64,000 nucleotides of DNA from NCBI GenBank assembly GCA_900314255.1, contig OMUP01000002.1, positions 1 through 64,000 on the forward strand, in the 5' to 3' direction. Position 1 is the first letter of the stretch; each line of letters opens with the position of its first letter. This DNA comes from an uncultured Lachnospiraceae bacterium (lineage in GTDB: Bacteria > Bacillota > Clostridia > Lachnospirales > Lachnospiraceae). The notes beneath the pieces are model-generated. The model was not told where the DNA came from and ran no database searches. It was given only the letters and a program-made list of their open reading frames with translations. This document shows positions 7,536 to 16,759 of this stretch, in pieces. Position numbers and translations under genes: made by a program.

Positions 7536-10391
7536 ATGAGATTTGATGCAGATGAAATCCTGGGGAATTTCTGGCCGGATGACAAGAAGAAAAAGAAGGC
7601 GGAAGAGACAAAATCCAGCGAATCCGAAAAGCCCGGCACTGCAGCCCGCACTCTAAAAGATGCGGAAACAAACAATGCAGAGGCAGAAAAGGCTGTGCGG
7701 GAAGCACAGGAACTCTTGAAAGAAATATCAACCTGGAACAGACGGCAGATCGCAGAGCTTGAACAGTCGTCCACGGACAAAAATGCACAATCCACTGTGG
7801 CAGGTCCGGAACAAGCCGGCAGACCTGCGGATCAGCTTGTGAATGCAGCCGCTGTTTTTGCGAAACTTCCGGAACAATTAAAGAAATTCTGGATTGGTTC
7901 GGACAAGGACCGGAAGGCTATTTCCATCGCCTTTGCCCGCCCGCTTGCAGGAGGACGGGAAGAACGTCCGCTGAATGCGGTCCTGATCTGCGGAAGCGAG
8001 AGCCGCGGAAAAATATATGCGGTGCAGTGTGCAGGCCGGATTCTGAAGCAAGAGGGAATATTTAAGTCGGATCATGCGGCGCTTCTTGAGATGGGAGATT
8101 ATTCCGCAGACACGGACGGAGCATTGTTCCGCAGCGACCTCTACCGTGCTCTGACAGGAGAAGAGACATGTGTCGTGTTTGATGAAATCGAAAAAGTCAC
8201 ACCGTCTGAGCTGGGAATCCTCACATCGATTTTAAGCACCGGTGTCTGGAAACTTCCGAAGCGTTACCTTTTGCAGAACGGAACGCTCATTGAAGCGACA
8301 GGAGCTCTCGGCAGGAACCTGATTTCAGAAGTGGACGTCCATGACAAATATCTGATTTTTACCACGACAGCCGGAAAAGAAAAAGCTGCTGCTATTCTCG
8401 GCGGACACTTCATGGACGCACTCGGTGACGTGATTGTGCTGGATCCGATGAGCCCTGAGAATATCCGGGAACTGACATCCAGAATCCTTAGGGAGCTGGA
8501 AAAGCGATGCGATGAGAAACTCAGCATAAGCCTTCTGTGTCCGGACAAAGTTCCTGAAGCGCTTGGCAGTCATTACAATCCGTCTTCCGGCGTGCAGGGA
8601 CTGGTAAGGTATGTCGATAAAAATATCTATCAGACTCTGGTCCAGATGAAGCTGGACGGGATACTCAAGAACGGGGACAAGGTGGAACTGATTCCCGGGG
8701 AAGACACAGCATGGATCTTCCGCAGGGGCGATCAAGTGCTGGAATCTGACAATATCCGTTCCGGAAATGACGGCGCGCTTGCTGCGGTAAAGAAGCAGCT
8801 TGATGATCTTGTCGGACTTGCGAAAGTAAAAGCATATCTGGACAGTCTGGAGACGAACCTGAAGCTGCAGCAGAGGAGAAAGGCTCAGGGCCTGAAGACA
8901 TCCGGTGTCACGATGCACATGGTGTTCACCGGCAATCCAGGAACCGGAAAGACGACGGTGGCGCGGATTCTGGCGGCATATCTGAAGGCACTGGGCGTGC
9001 TTTCGTCCGGGCAGCTCGTGGAGGTGAGCCGGTCCCAACTGGTTGGAGAGTACGCCGGCAGTACGGCTATTCGTACGGCGGCGGTCATCAGGAGTGCGCT
9101 GGGCGGTGTACTTTTCATTGATGAAGCGTATTCACTGCACCGCGGCAGCACCGACACATTCGGACTTGAGGCAATCGACACACTCGTCAAGGGCATGGAG
9201 GATCACAAGGACGACCTGGTCGTAATTCTCGCCGGATACGACAAGGAAATGAAGGAATTCCTGGAGACAAATTCCGGTCTGAAGTCCCGTTTTCCGAATT
9301 TCATTCATTTTGATGATTACACGCCGCAGGAGATGCTTTCGATTGCAGATATCACGGCAAAATCAAAAGGCTACGTCATCGCAGATTCCTGCCGGCCGGG
9401 ACTGATAAAAAAGTTTGACCGCGCACAGATTCCTGGCAGGAATGACGGAGGCAACGGCCGCTATGTGCGCAATGTGATTGAAAAGGCAGTTCTGCATCAG
9501 GCAGAAAGACTCTCGGCCAATGAAGATACAAAAGCCGATCTGACGCTGCTTCTTCCGGAAGACTTTGAGCTGGAAAAGGATCAACAGTTTGATCTTGATG
9601 CGGCGTTTCAGGGGATTGTTGACCGGCAGAATATTAAAGATTACATCAGAGGGCTGGCGGCCAGGGGGAAGCTTTCAAAAGCGCGGGAAAATGCTGGGCT
9701 GGCCGCTGCTGACGCGGACTGTGAGAATCTGATCTTTTCCGGCGGCGCAGGCAGCGGCAGAACACTCTGTGCGAAGCTGTTTGCAAATGCCCTGAGCGGG
9801 CTGGGACTGATCCGCACAGACAGACTTGTCGTGGCAGACCGAAGCAGCCTTATTGCCGGGTACGTCGGGCAGACAGCACAGAAAACAAAGGAGATTGCGG
9901 AATCGGCTCTCGGCGGTATTCTGGCAGTCGATGACGCAGACTCTCTGTACACGGGAACGGAGAATGATTTCGGAAAAGAGGCTCTGGAAGCACTTGTCAG
10001 TGCAATGGAGCATTACCGGGACAGTCTGATGGTTATTCTCATCGGAACTCCGGAAGGACTGACCCGTGTCTTTGACGCTGTCCCGGGACTTGAAGCCTGC
10101 TTTGCGCAGAGATTTGAATTTCCAGACTATTCCCCTGAACAGCTGATGAAGATCGCAGAAGGACAGTGTCAGAAGACGGGGTACACACTGCGGGAAGATG
10201 CCCGGAAAAAACTGATGGAGCACTTCCAGAAAAATGCAGGCAGGCCAGGCTGCGGAAACGGCTTTTTTGTTCAGACAGAAATCCGCAGAGCTATTAATGC
10301 CCAGTCGGTCCGGCTGTCCGCAAACAGTCCGGAGACGCTCGGGACTCTCTCAAAAGAAGACCTGATGGAAATCACCGCGGAAGATATCTGA
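7536..10391 (+). CDS. Triple AAA+ ATPase, CbxX/CfqX (SpoVK-like) type with one intact site
   Basis: Large soluble protein of 951 residues. A charged N-terminal region (1-100, probable coiled coil) is followed by three AAA+ modules. Module 1 (about 130-375) is ClpA/ClpX-like with a degenerate P-loop GSESRGKI (153-160) and Walker B FDEIE (D216/E217). Module 2 (about 425-650) is CbxX/CfqX-type with intact GNPGTGKT (466-473) and FIDEA (D529/E530). Module 3 (about 690-930) is a CbxX copy with altered GGAGSGRT (R742 for lysine) and AVDDA (D799/D800). Only module 2 looks fully able to hydrolyse ATP. ATG 7536 is preceded by a weak AAAGGCGG; a GTG 13 codons earlier is possible. Relatives include RuBisCO activase CbxX, SpoVK and EccA. 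Substrate unknown. Confidence 0.85.
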   Translation: MRFDADEILGNFWPDDKKKKKAEETKSSESEKPGTAARTLKDAETNNAEAEKAVREAQELLKEISTWNRRQIAELEQSSTDKNAQSTVAGPEQAGRPADQLVNAAAVFAKLPEQLKKFWIGSDKDRKAISIAFARPLAGGREERPLNAVLICGSESRGKIYAVQCAGRILKQEGIFKSDHAALLEMGDYSADTDGALFRSDLYRALTGEETCVVFDEIEKVTPSELGILTSILSTGVWKLPKRYLLQNGTLIEATGALGRNLISEVDVHDKYLIFTTTAGKEKAAAILGGHFMDALGDVIVLDPMSPENIRELTSRILRELEKRCDEKLSISLLCPDKVPEALGSHYNPSSGVQGLVRYVDKNIYQTLVQMKLDGILKNGDKVELIPGEDTAWIFRRGDQVLESDNIRSGNDGALAAVKKQLDDLVGLAKVKAYLDSLETNLKLQQRRKAQGLKTSGVTMHMVFTGNPGTGKTTVARILAAYLKALGVLSSGQLVEVSRSQLVGEYAGSTAIRTAAVIRSALGGVLFIDEAYSLHRGSTDTFGLEAIDTLVKGMEDHKDDLVVILAGYDKEMKEFLETNSGLKSRFPNFIHFDDYTPQEMLSIADITAKSKGYVIADSCRPGLIKKFDRAQIPGRNDGGNGRYVRNVIEKAVLHQAERLSANEDTKADLTLLLPEDFELEKDQQFDLDAAFQGIVDRQNIKDYIRGLAARGKLSKARENAGLAAADADCENLIFSGGAGSGRTLCAKLFANALSGLGLIRTDRLVVADRSSLIAGYVGQTAQKTKEIAESALGGILAVDDADSLYTGTENDFGKEALEALVSAMEHYRDSLMVILIGTPEGLTRVFDAVPGLEACFAQRFEFPDYSPEQLMKIAEGQCQKTGYTLREDARKKLMEHFQKNAGRPGCGNGFFVQTEIRRAINAQSVRLSANSPETLGTLSKEDLMEITAEDI

Positions 10392-10399
10392 AGACATCA

Positions 10400-10428
10400 T
10401 TGGAATCCCCCTGCCTTTCCGGTATAAT
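10400..10428 (+). promoter_or_regulatory. Promoter of the first NhaC-family gene
   Basis: TTGGAA at 10400-10405 and TATAAT at 10423-10428, spacing 17. It starts 9 bases after the AAA+ stop codon. Confidence 0.8.
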
Positions 10429-10440
10429 CGTGTTTATCAC

Positions 10441-10462
10441 GTTGAAGCGCAACGCTTTCAAC
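10441..10462. promoter_or_regulatory. Possible operator before the NhaC gene
   Basis: Imperfect palindrome GTTGAAGCG-CAA-CGCTTTCAAC with one extra base in the right arm, covering the region just after the predicted transcription start. The regulator is unknown. Confidence 0.4.
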
Positions 10463-10483
10463 AGATAAAACGAGGGGGCCGTT

Positions 10484-11923
10484 ATGGAGGAAAATCAAAA
10501 GACAAAGACGGACAGGAAGTTAAACGGAATCGAATCGATTCTGCTTCTTGTCTGCATCATCGCGGCCGTCGCGGTCTGCATCCGGCTGAAGACCGGAGGA
10601 CCGATGATCGGCCTGTTCATGAGCTGGATTATCATCTGGCTGTTCTGCCTGATTCTGCGGATTCCGTACAGCCGGGCCGCAAAGAAAGGGTATGATGCAA
10701 TCCGCGTCGTTGTTCCGGTGCTCAGTCTGCTGATGGCGATCGGTGTTATGATCGGCACCTGGCTGCAGAGCGGCACAATCGCAGCAATTATATCGTTCGG
10801 GCTGCAGGCGGTGAATCCCCGTTTCCTGCTTCCCGTAACCCTTCTTTTCTGCGCACTGCTGAGCGTGGTGACCGGAACTTCCTACGGGTCGGTGGGCAGT
10901 GCCGGTGTGGCGATGATGGCCATCGGCAATGCCATGGGAATTAATCCCGGAATGGTAGCAGGCGCCGTGATCTGCGGTTCGATGTTCGGCGACAAGCTGA
11001 GCCCGCTCTCAGACACCACGAATCTGGCGGCGGCCGTGGCAGGCACGAAGGTGTCAAAACACGTCCGTTCGATGCTCTGGACGACACTTCCGACATTTGT
11101 CATCACGCTTGTGATCTTCAGCATTCTGGGCATGCAGGTGACGGGCGGGAGCTATCAGGCGGCGGATGTTTCCGGCTACATCAGCGCGCTTTCCGGCGAA
11201 TACCAGCTCGGCCCTGTTACGCTCATTCCGGCGGCGGTAATTATCGTTCTGCTGCTTCTTAAGGTCGACGCCATCGTGGCGCTGGGCCTTTCATCGGTGG
11301 CAGCCGGACTTGTTTCCCGGTTCTACCAGAACATTCCGCTCGCATCCGTCATCCGCACCGCCTACAGCGGATATACGACGAAGATCGAGGCACCGGTGCT
11401 TCAGTCCATCTTAAACCGCGGCGGTATGAGCAGTATGCTGCAGTATGTCGCGATCATCTGCTTTGCAGTTGGTATGGGCGGCATGCTGGATGAACTGGGC
11501 GTGCTGGACAATGTGCTGAAGGTCATCACAAAGCGCATCAAGAGCGACGGCCATCTGATCGTCGCCACGCTTCTCGTCGGATATGTGACATCCGCAGTGA
11601 GCTGCTCCCAGCCGATGGCGCACGTTCTCACCGGACGCATGATGGCCCCGAAGTTCCGGGAGCGCGGCGTCGCGCCGGAAATTCTCTCGCGCTGTCTGGA
11701 GGACTCCGGAACACTGATCGGACCGATGATTCCGTGGCACGGCTACAGCGTGTACATGGCCGGGACACTGGGCGTGGCCTGGGCCGTCTTCGCGCCGTAT
11801 CTGTTTCTGATCTATCTGACGCCGATATTCAGCTGCCTGTACGGTTTCACCGGCATCTCCATCCGGCACCTTACACCGGAGGAATATGACAGAGAACTGA
11901 AAGAAAACACAGAGGAAGAATGA
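10484..11923 (+). CDS. Na+/H+ antiporter, NhaC family
   Basis: Integral membrane protein of 479 residues with about eleven hydrophobic segments. It has NhaC-family features: the conserved GTSYGSVGSAGVAMMAIG and MFGDKLSPLSDTTNLAA motifs around residues 130-185, and a C-terminal repeat including DSGTLIGPMIPWHGYS. Members exchange Na+ for H+ or, in some cases, organic acids such as malate and lactate. It has its own promoter and a possible operator. The metallo-hydrolase follows after only three bases, so the two are probably co-transcribed. The transported ion or acid cannot be deduced. Confidence 0.9.
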   Translation: MEENQKTKTDRKLNGIESILLLVCIIAAVAVCIRLKTGGPMIGLFMSWIIIWLFCLILRIPYSRAAKKGYDAIRVVVPVLSLLMAIGVMIGTWLQSGTIAAIISFGLQAVNPRFLLPVTLLFCALLSVVTGTSYGSVGSAGVAMMAIGNAMGINPGMVAGAVICGSMFGDKLSPLSDTTNLAAAVAGTKVSKHVRSMLWTTLPTFVITLVIFSILGMQVTGGSYQAADVSGYISALSGEYQLGPVTLIPAAVIIVLLLLKVDAIVALGLSSVAAGLVSRFYQNIPLASVIRTAYSGYTTKIEAPVLQSILNRGGMSSMLQYVAIICFAVGMGGMLDELGVLDNVLKVITKRIKSDGHLIVATLLVGYVTSAVSCSQPMAHVLTGRMMAPKFRERGVAPEILSRCLEDSGTLIGPMIPWHGYSVYMAGTLGVAWAVFAPYLFLIYLTPIFSCLYGFTGISIRHLTPEEYDRELKENTEEE

Positions 11924-11926
11924 CAA

Positions 11927-12808
11927 ATGACACAAACCAAACTCGTGCTTCTGGGAACCGGAACTCCGAATGCTTGCCCGAATGCTTCGGGCCCGGCATC
12001 CGCTGTTGTTGTCGGCGACAAGGCTTATCTGGTTGACTTCGGCCCCGGCGTCGTGCGCCAGGCATCGAAAGCGTATTACAACGGGATTGACGCACTGCGG
12101 CCGGATCTTCTGACGGTGGCGTTCTGCACCCATCTGCACACGGATCACACGGTTGGACTGCCGGACCTGATTTTTACGCCATGGGTGCTGGAACGCAGAG
12201 AACCGCTGAAACTCTTCGGGCCGAAAGGCCTGGCGGATATGACGCGCCTTGTCACGCAGGCCTATTCGGCTGACATTGATTTCCGGATTCACGGTTTTGA
12301 AAAGGCAAATGAAACCGGATACAAAACGCAGGTGACAGAGATCGAAAGCCCCGGGATCATCTACCAGGACGACCGGGTCACGGTAGAGGCTTTTCCGGTG
12401 AGCCACGGGACGCTCACCTGCTACGGATACAAATTCGTCACGGACGACAGGACAATCGTGATCTCAGGCGACACGTGTCCTCTTGACATCGTGGCCGAAA
12501 AGGCAAAAGGAGCCGACATTCTGCTGCACGAAGTTGAGTATGCCGGCGGACTGTCCTCACGCTCCCCGAAATGGCAGAAGTATCACCGGGAAGTGCACAC
12601 GCTGAGTACCGACCTGGCGAAGATTGCCGCCAAGGCGAGGCCGAAGCTTCTTGTCACGTATCACCGCATTTACCATATGAACATACTTGATAATTCCCAA
12701 AATCTTGTATGTGAAATGAACCGCCGCTGTGATACGATCTTACAGGAAATACGGGACGCGGGCTATGACGGTCCGGTCGTAAACGGAAACGACCTCGACT
12801 GTTTCTGA
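11927..12808 (+). CDS. Metallo-beta-lactamase-fold hydrolase (RNase Z-like subfamily)
   Basis: Soluble protein of 293 residues with the two-zinc motif HLHTDHTVG near residue 66. Further ligands are likely in SHGTLTCYG, SGDTCP and YHRIYH, the last two matching the layout of the RNase Z/arylsulfatase-like branch. The N-terminal LLGTGTPNACP is also typical of that branch. It shares a transcript with the NhaC antiporter. The substrate is unknown; a phosphodiester or small ester or lactone is possible. It differs from true RNase Z by lacking an obvious flexible exosite arm. Confidence 0.85.
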   Translation: MTQTKLVLLGTGTPNACPNASGPASAVVVGDKAYLVDFGPGVVRQASKAYYNGIDALRPDLLTVAFCTHLHTDHTVGLPDLIFTPWVLERREPLKLFGPKGLADMTRLVTQAYSADIDFRIHGFEKANETGYKTQVTEIESPGIIYQDDRVTVEAFPVSHGTLTCYGYKFVTDDRTIVISGDTCPLDIVAEKAKGADILLHEVEYAGGLSSRSPKWQKYHREVHTLSTDLAKIAAKARPKLLVTYHRIYHMNILDNSQNLVCEMNRRCDTILQEIRDAGYDGPVVNGNDLDCF

Positions 12809-12882
12809 CGCGTGAACGAAGAGAACAGGCGGGAAGAAATGCCTGCAAAAGCGGCGTGAAGCCGTAAGAAAGGGAAAAGTTT

Positions 12883-14394
12883 ATGGCAAGAAAAGCAAAA
12901 CTGATTGTCGACCGGGATTTTAAGATCGGGGAGATCGATAAAAGAGTGTACGGCTCGTTTATCGAGCATCTCGGAAGAGCCGTATATACCGGAATCTATC
13001 AGCCGGGGCATCCGGCCGCGGATGAGAATGGCTTCCGGAAAGACGTCATCGATCTGGTCAGAGATCTCGGCGTTTCAAACGTGCGGTATCCGGGCGGCAA
13101 CTTTGTGTCCAACTTCCGCTGGGAAGATTCGGTCGGGCCGAAGGAGAACCGCCGGCCGATGCTGGACCTCGCGTGGCGCACATATGAGCCGAATACGTTC
13201 GGCATCAATGAATTTTCGAAGTGGTCAAAGAAGGCCGGCACGGATATCATGATGGCCGTGAACCTCGGCACGAGAGGAACCGAGGAAGCTCTGAATCTGC
13301 TGGAATACTGCAACATGGACACTGAGAGCTACTGGGCAGATCTGCGCCGTCAGCACGGCGATGCGGATCCGTACGGAATCAAGCTCTGGTGCATGGGCAA
13401 TGAGATGGACGGACCCTGGCAGATGGGGCACAAGGAAGCCAAGGAATATGGGCGCCTGGCGGCAGAGACATCCAAGGCCATGAAGACGATGGATCACTCG
13501 ATCGAGACGGTCGTCTGCGGTTCTGCAAGCCGGACAATGCCGACGTTCGGCAAGTGGGAGTATCAGGTTCTGAATGAGGCGTACGAGTATGTCGACTACG
13601 TTTCTCTCCATCAGTACTGGGGAAATCAGGCGGACAATACGGCTGATTTCTTCGCTGTAACGGATGATCTGGAAGATTTCCTGCATTCCGTGATCTCAAT
13701 CTGCGATTCGGTCAAGGCGGAGAAGAACTCGAAGAAGACACTCAATCTGTCCTTTGATGAGTGGAATGTGTGGTATCACTCTCTGAAAAAGGACGATGAG
13801 GCGATGGAGAACCAGCCGTGGAGACGGCATCCGCACCTTCTCGAGGACATTTACACGTATGAAGATGCGATTGTCGATGCACTTGCGCTGATCAAATTCC
13901 TGCAGCACGCCGACCGCGTGAAGATCGCCTGCCTGGCGCAGTTGGTCAATGTCATCGCTCCGATTATGACGGAGGAAGACGGCAAGGCCTGGAGACAGAC
14001 GATTTACTGGCCGTTCTGGCTTGTTTCTCATTACGGTCGCGGCACAGTTCTCGTTCCGGTTCTTTCCGGAGACGACCATCCGACGAGCCATCACGATCAT
14101 GTTTCGGATGTCGAAGCCGTTGCCGTTGAGAATGAGGAAAAGGACCAGACTGTGATCTTTGCCGTCAACCGCAACACCGAAGAGCCGGTAGAATTCACGG
14201 CTGATCTGCGCGGATTTGCAGATCTGAAAGTCCTTGATTTTGAAGCGCTCGAGAGTGATGACATGAAAGTGGTCAATTCGGCGGAAAGCGAACCGGTAAA
14301 GCCGGTAAAGCGCACCGACGCAAAGATGGATGGAGGCATGCTGACAGCCGTGCTGAAGCCTTCAAGCTTCGTGACGATCGTTCTCGGCAAATGA
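12883..14394 (+). CDS. abfA: Alpha-L-arabinofuranosidase, GH51
   Basis: Intracellular exo-enzyme of 503 residues with no signal peptide. It releases L-arabinose from imported arabino-oligosaccharides. The acid/base glutamate lies in MGNEMDG (E174) and the nucleophile in SFDEWNVWY (E293); both positions equal those known in GH51 enzymes. N-terminal (beta/alpha)8 barrel, then a C-terminal beta domain from about residue 380. RBS AAAGGGAAAAG precedes the ATG. It lies 74 bases after the metallo-hydrolase with no terminator between. The hairpin at 14391 begins inside its last codons. Together with GH28 and Uxu enzymes it indicates use of pectin side chains. Confidence 0.96.
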   Translation: MARKAKLIVDRDFKIGEIDKRVYGSFIEHLGRAVYTGIYQPGHPAADENGFRKDVIDLVRDLGVSNVRYPGGNFVSNFRWEDSVGPKENRRPMLDLAWRTYEPNTFGINEFSKWSKKAGTDIMMAVNLGTRGTEEALNLLEYCNMDTESYWADLRRQHGDADPYGIKLWCMGNEMDGPWQMGHKEAKEYGRLAAETSKAMKTMDHSIETVVCGSASRTMPTFGKWEYQVLNEAYEYVDYVSLHQYWGNQADNTADFFAVTDDLEDFLHSVISICDSVKAEKNSKKTLNLSFDEWNVWYHSLKKDDEAMENQPWRRHPHLLEDIYTYEDAIVDALALIKFLQHADRVKIACLAQLVNVIAPIMTEEDGKAWRQTIYWPFWLVSHYGRGTVLVPVLSGDDHPTSHHDHVSDVEAVAVENEEKDQTVIFAVNRNTEEPVEFTADLRGFADLKVLDFEALESDDMKVVNSAESEPVKPVKRTDAKMDGGMLTAVLKPSSFVTIVLGK

Positions 14395-14440
14395 TAACAG
14401 GATCGCGAGAGCGCGCCGCGCGCAGCGATCCGGTTATCAT
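14391..14440. repeat. Long hairpin overlapping the abfA stop codon
   Basis: ATGATAAC-a-GGATCGC pairs with GCGATCC-g-GTTATCAT (14391-14406 and 14425-14440) with a single mismatch and an 18-base loop rich in GCGCGCCGC. No T-run follows, so it is not a standard terminator. It may protect the 3' end of the message or be a small repeat related to the 7222 element, which contains the same GCGCCGC core on the other strand. Confidence 0.6.
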
Positions 14441-14479
14441 ACTTATGACACCCACATCATAAAATAAAAATCTGATTTT

Positions 14480-14510
14480 CCCCGGCAGCTTGCGAGCATG
14501 CCGGGGATTT
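14480..14510 (+). terminator. Terminator after abfA
   Basis: CCCCGGCA (14480-14487) pairs with TGCCGGGG (14499-14506), followed by ATTTTGCTT. The T-run is short. The 318-base gap between abfA and the next gene holds this, the hairpin at 14391 and a promoter; nothing else was seen. Confidence 0.75.
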
Positions 14511-14605
14511 TGCTTCAGTCTTTGAAGAAATTTCTTTTCTTTCTGCCTCTTATAGTCTATTATGCAACGTATACCCTATTAAATCACTCTGAATTGAGAA
14601 AAGGC

Positions 14606-14634
14606 TTGATTTCTGTCATTAACCCTGTTATCAT
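14606..14634 (+). promoter_or_regulatory. Promoter of the AhpD-like/amino-acid ABC unit
   Basis: TTGATT at 14606-14611 and TATCAT at 14629-14634, spacing 17. Confidence 0.65.
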
Positions 14635-14712
14635 ACCGGAAAAGTAGGAATAAGCAAGAAGCCTGGTTCCGTTTATTTCAGGAGGAGAACTAAAGGCTGG
14701 GGAGGCAGATGT

Positions 14713-15258
14713 ATGGCAAGAGTATCAAAAATCAATCCGGAAAGCGCTCCGGAAAGCGTAAAAAATGCAATACAGGCGCACATCGCACAGGGGCGGAAAA
14801 TAACCAATGAAAAGCTGACGCTTCTGCACAATGTGAATGCGTTCAATGCAGTCGAAGTCGGGTCATATAACCTGGACGATGATCTGCAGAGGCTGATCGG
14901 TAGTCTGGACGGAGACCTGTACGAATACGCGATTTCTGTTTCCAACGAGTGCCTGGTCTGCACAACATATTTTGCCAAGCTTCTCCGCGAAAAATATGGC
15001 CTGGACCCGAAGACATATAAGCTCACGAAGCGGCAGGACATGCTGATGAAGTTTGCACAGAAAATGGGGCACAATCCAAAGAGTATTACGGACGAAGAGT
15101 TCGCGGCCCTGAAGCAGGATTTTATCGAAAACGGCGGCAGGAACGGCGAACCGGTGACAGAAGAAGGAGCTGAGGAAATCATGGTTGTGCTCGTGGCGAT
15201 GGGCGCCATGATGGCAGCCAACAATTATGTAAATGACGCGCTTCGGGTAGATGTCTGA
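14713..15258 (+). CDS. AhpD/carboxymuconolactone decarboxylase-like protein with CxxC
   Basis: Small soluble, mostly helical protein of 181 residues. The segment SVSNECLVCTTYFAKLL places a C80-x2-C83 pair at the start of a helix, as in AhpD-fold proteins where it is a redox dithiol. The histidine that follows the CxxC in true AhpD is replaced by F87. The C-terminal helix (MVVLVAMGAMMAANNYVN) also fits the fold. It is the first of five closely spaced genes ending in an amino-acid ABC transporter. The function is unknown; a thiol-redox role linked to transport is possible. Confidence 0.65.
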   Translation: MARVSKINPESAPESVKNAIQAHIAQGRKITNEKLTLLHNVNAFNAVEVGSYNLDDDLQRLIGSLDGDLYEYAISVSNECLVCTTYFAKLLREKYGLDPKTYKLTKRQDMLMKFAQKMGHNPKSITDEEFAALKQDFIENGGRNGEPVTEEGAEEIMVVLVAMGAMMAANNYVNDALRVDV

Positions 15259-15275
15259 AGCAGAAGGAGATCAAA

Positions 15276-15791
15276 ATGGCAACATGGATCAAGCCGATCA
15301 CGGCAGAAACAGCCAGTGCAGAGGCAAAGGAAATTATCGATAAGTATAAGATCGACCTGAACAACTGCTCGCACAAGACGGTCGTTGAGCTGAACAACCC
15401 GACAGTCTTCAAGTGCGTGGAGCTCAACGCGTGGGATATGGATGACGAGGTCAAGAAAAAGGTCGGCGGACGGTATGCAGATATCATCGAGGCATCCGTT
15501 TCATGGAACAATCACTCTGTGATCTGCACGAATGCCTATGCAAGACTGCTGAAGGACCGCTATGACATCGACATCAAGAACGATCCGGATTTTGCCCGCA
15601 AATTTGACGCGAAAGATCAGGTAGTCTGGGATCTGGGCGCTGCGATCGCAAAGGATATTCACAGCGTGGGAAAAGATCTGCAGAGACGTCTGAAAGAGCA
15701 GTTCACCGATGAGCAGATCATCGTGCTGGTGGGCATGGCTTCCATCACGGAAGCCGACAACACATTCGAATCCGTGATGGATATCGAATGA
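15276..15791 (+). CDS. AhpD-like paralogue with a single active-site cysteine
   Basis: Soluble helical protein of 171 residues, clearly a relative of the preceding gene: SVSWNNHSVICTNAYARLLKDRYDID lines up with its CxxC helix. The first cysteine is replaced by serine (S81), leaving C84 alone. The C-terminal VLVGMASITEADNTF matches as well. Start ATG 15276 follows AGAAGGAG. The two paralogues may form a mixed complex. The gene lies 23 bases upstream of the binding-protein gene. Function unknown. Confidence 0.6.
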   Translation: MATWIKPITAETASAEAKEIIDKYKIDLNNCSHKTVVELNNPTVFKCVELNAWDMDDEVKKKVGGRYADIIEASVSWNNHSVICTNAYARLLKDRYDIDIKNDPDFARKFDAKDQVVWDLGAAIAKDIHSVGKDLQRRLKEQFTDEQIIVLVGMASITEADNTFESVMDIE

Positions 15792-15814
15792 AGCAGAAGA
15801 AAAGGAGGAAAGGT

Positions 15815-16717
15815 ATGAAGAAAAGATTTCTTGCAGGGGCAGCAGCGGCCATTCTGATGACAGGGGCTCTGGCAGGCTGCGGCAGCACTTCCGGGACCGC
15901 CGGCACGACAACAGCAGCGGCGGGATCAACTACAACAACAGCTGCGGCCGGCGCCAAAACGACAGCATCTACAGGAAGCACAGACGGCGGTGACCAGCTC
16001 GCGGCAATCAAGGCAGCCGGAGTCATGAAGGTCGGCGTAGAAGGAACCTATCAGCCGTACAACTACCACGATGAGAACGGTGATCTGGTCGGCCTGGATG
16101 TTGACATTGCGAAGGAAATCGGCAAGAGAATGGGTGTTGAGATCGAGTTCACCGAGACCGACTGGGATTCTCTTCTTGCATCGATGGACACGGGCCGGAT
16201 CGACGAAGTGATCAGTGATGTATCAATTTCCTCTGAGCGGGAAGAAAAGTATGATTTCACCGATCCATACCTCTACATTTACCGTTATGTTGTGACAATG
16301 GCCGACAGCGATATCAGCACGGTGGAAGACCTGAACGGCAAGAAAGTTGCCACTTCTCTGACCAATGCATTCAATCCGCAGTGGGAGGCATGGGGCGCGA
16401 AAGTCGTTCCGGTTGACACATCGGAGCAGGCACTGAGTCTCCTGGCCAGCGGCAGAGCTGATTTTGTGGCAGCTGATGACATTCTGTTCCAGACGTATCA
16501 GGAAAACTATCCGCAGTATGATCTGAAGATCGCGCTTCAGATTCCGAGCGACATTGACGGGGCGATGGACCGCGTGGCCATTCCGGTCAAGAAGGGGCAG
16601 ACAGCTCTTCTTGAGGCGCTTAATTCCGCTCTTGATGAGATGCGTTCTGATGGTACGCTTTCATCGATCTGCGAAAAATATTTGAACGCAGACTATACAT
16701 CTCCGAAGGAATCGTGA
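15815..16717 (+). CDS. Amino-acid ABC transporter substrate-binding lipoprotein
   Basis: Protein of 300 residues, with an N-terminal signal ending in the lipobox LAGC (Cys about residue 21). A Thr/Ala-rich linker to about residue 60 follows, then a type-3 (polar amino acid) solute-binding domain. The family pattern GVEGTYQPYNYHDENG and LVGLDVDIAKEIGKRMG is clear. The frame stays open nine codons upstream, but AAGGAGG (15802-15808) sits right for ATG 15815. Ligand not certain; cystine, glutamine and other polar amino acids are family substrates. The paired permease and ATPase follow directly. Confidence 0.92.
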   Translation: MKKRFLAGAAAAILMTGALAGCGSTSGTAGTTTAAAGSTTTTAAAGAKTTASTGSTDGGDQLAAIKAAGVMKVGVEGTYQPYNYHDENGDLVGLDVDIAKEIGKRMGVEIEFTETDWDSLLASMDTGRIDEVISDVSISSEREEKYDFTDPYLYIYRYVVTMADSDISTVEDLNGKKVATSLTNAFNPQWEAWGAKVVPVDTSEQALSLLASGRADFVAADDILFQTYQENYPQYDLKIALQIPSDIDGAMDRVAIPVKKGQTALLEALNSALDEMRSDGTLSSICEKYLNADYTSPKES

Positions 16718-16759
16718 GAGAATAGTATCGTATGCAATCAAGAAATGAGGTGGGCAGTC

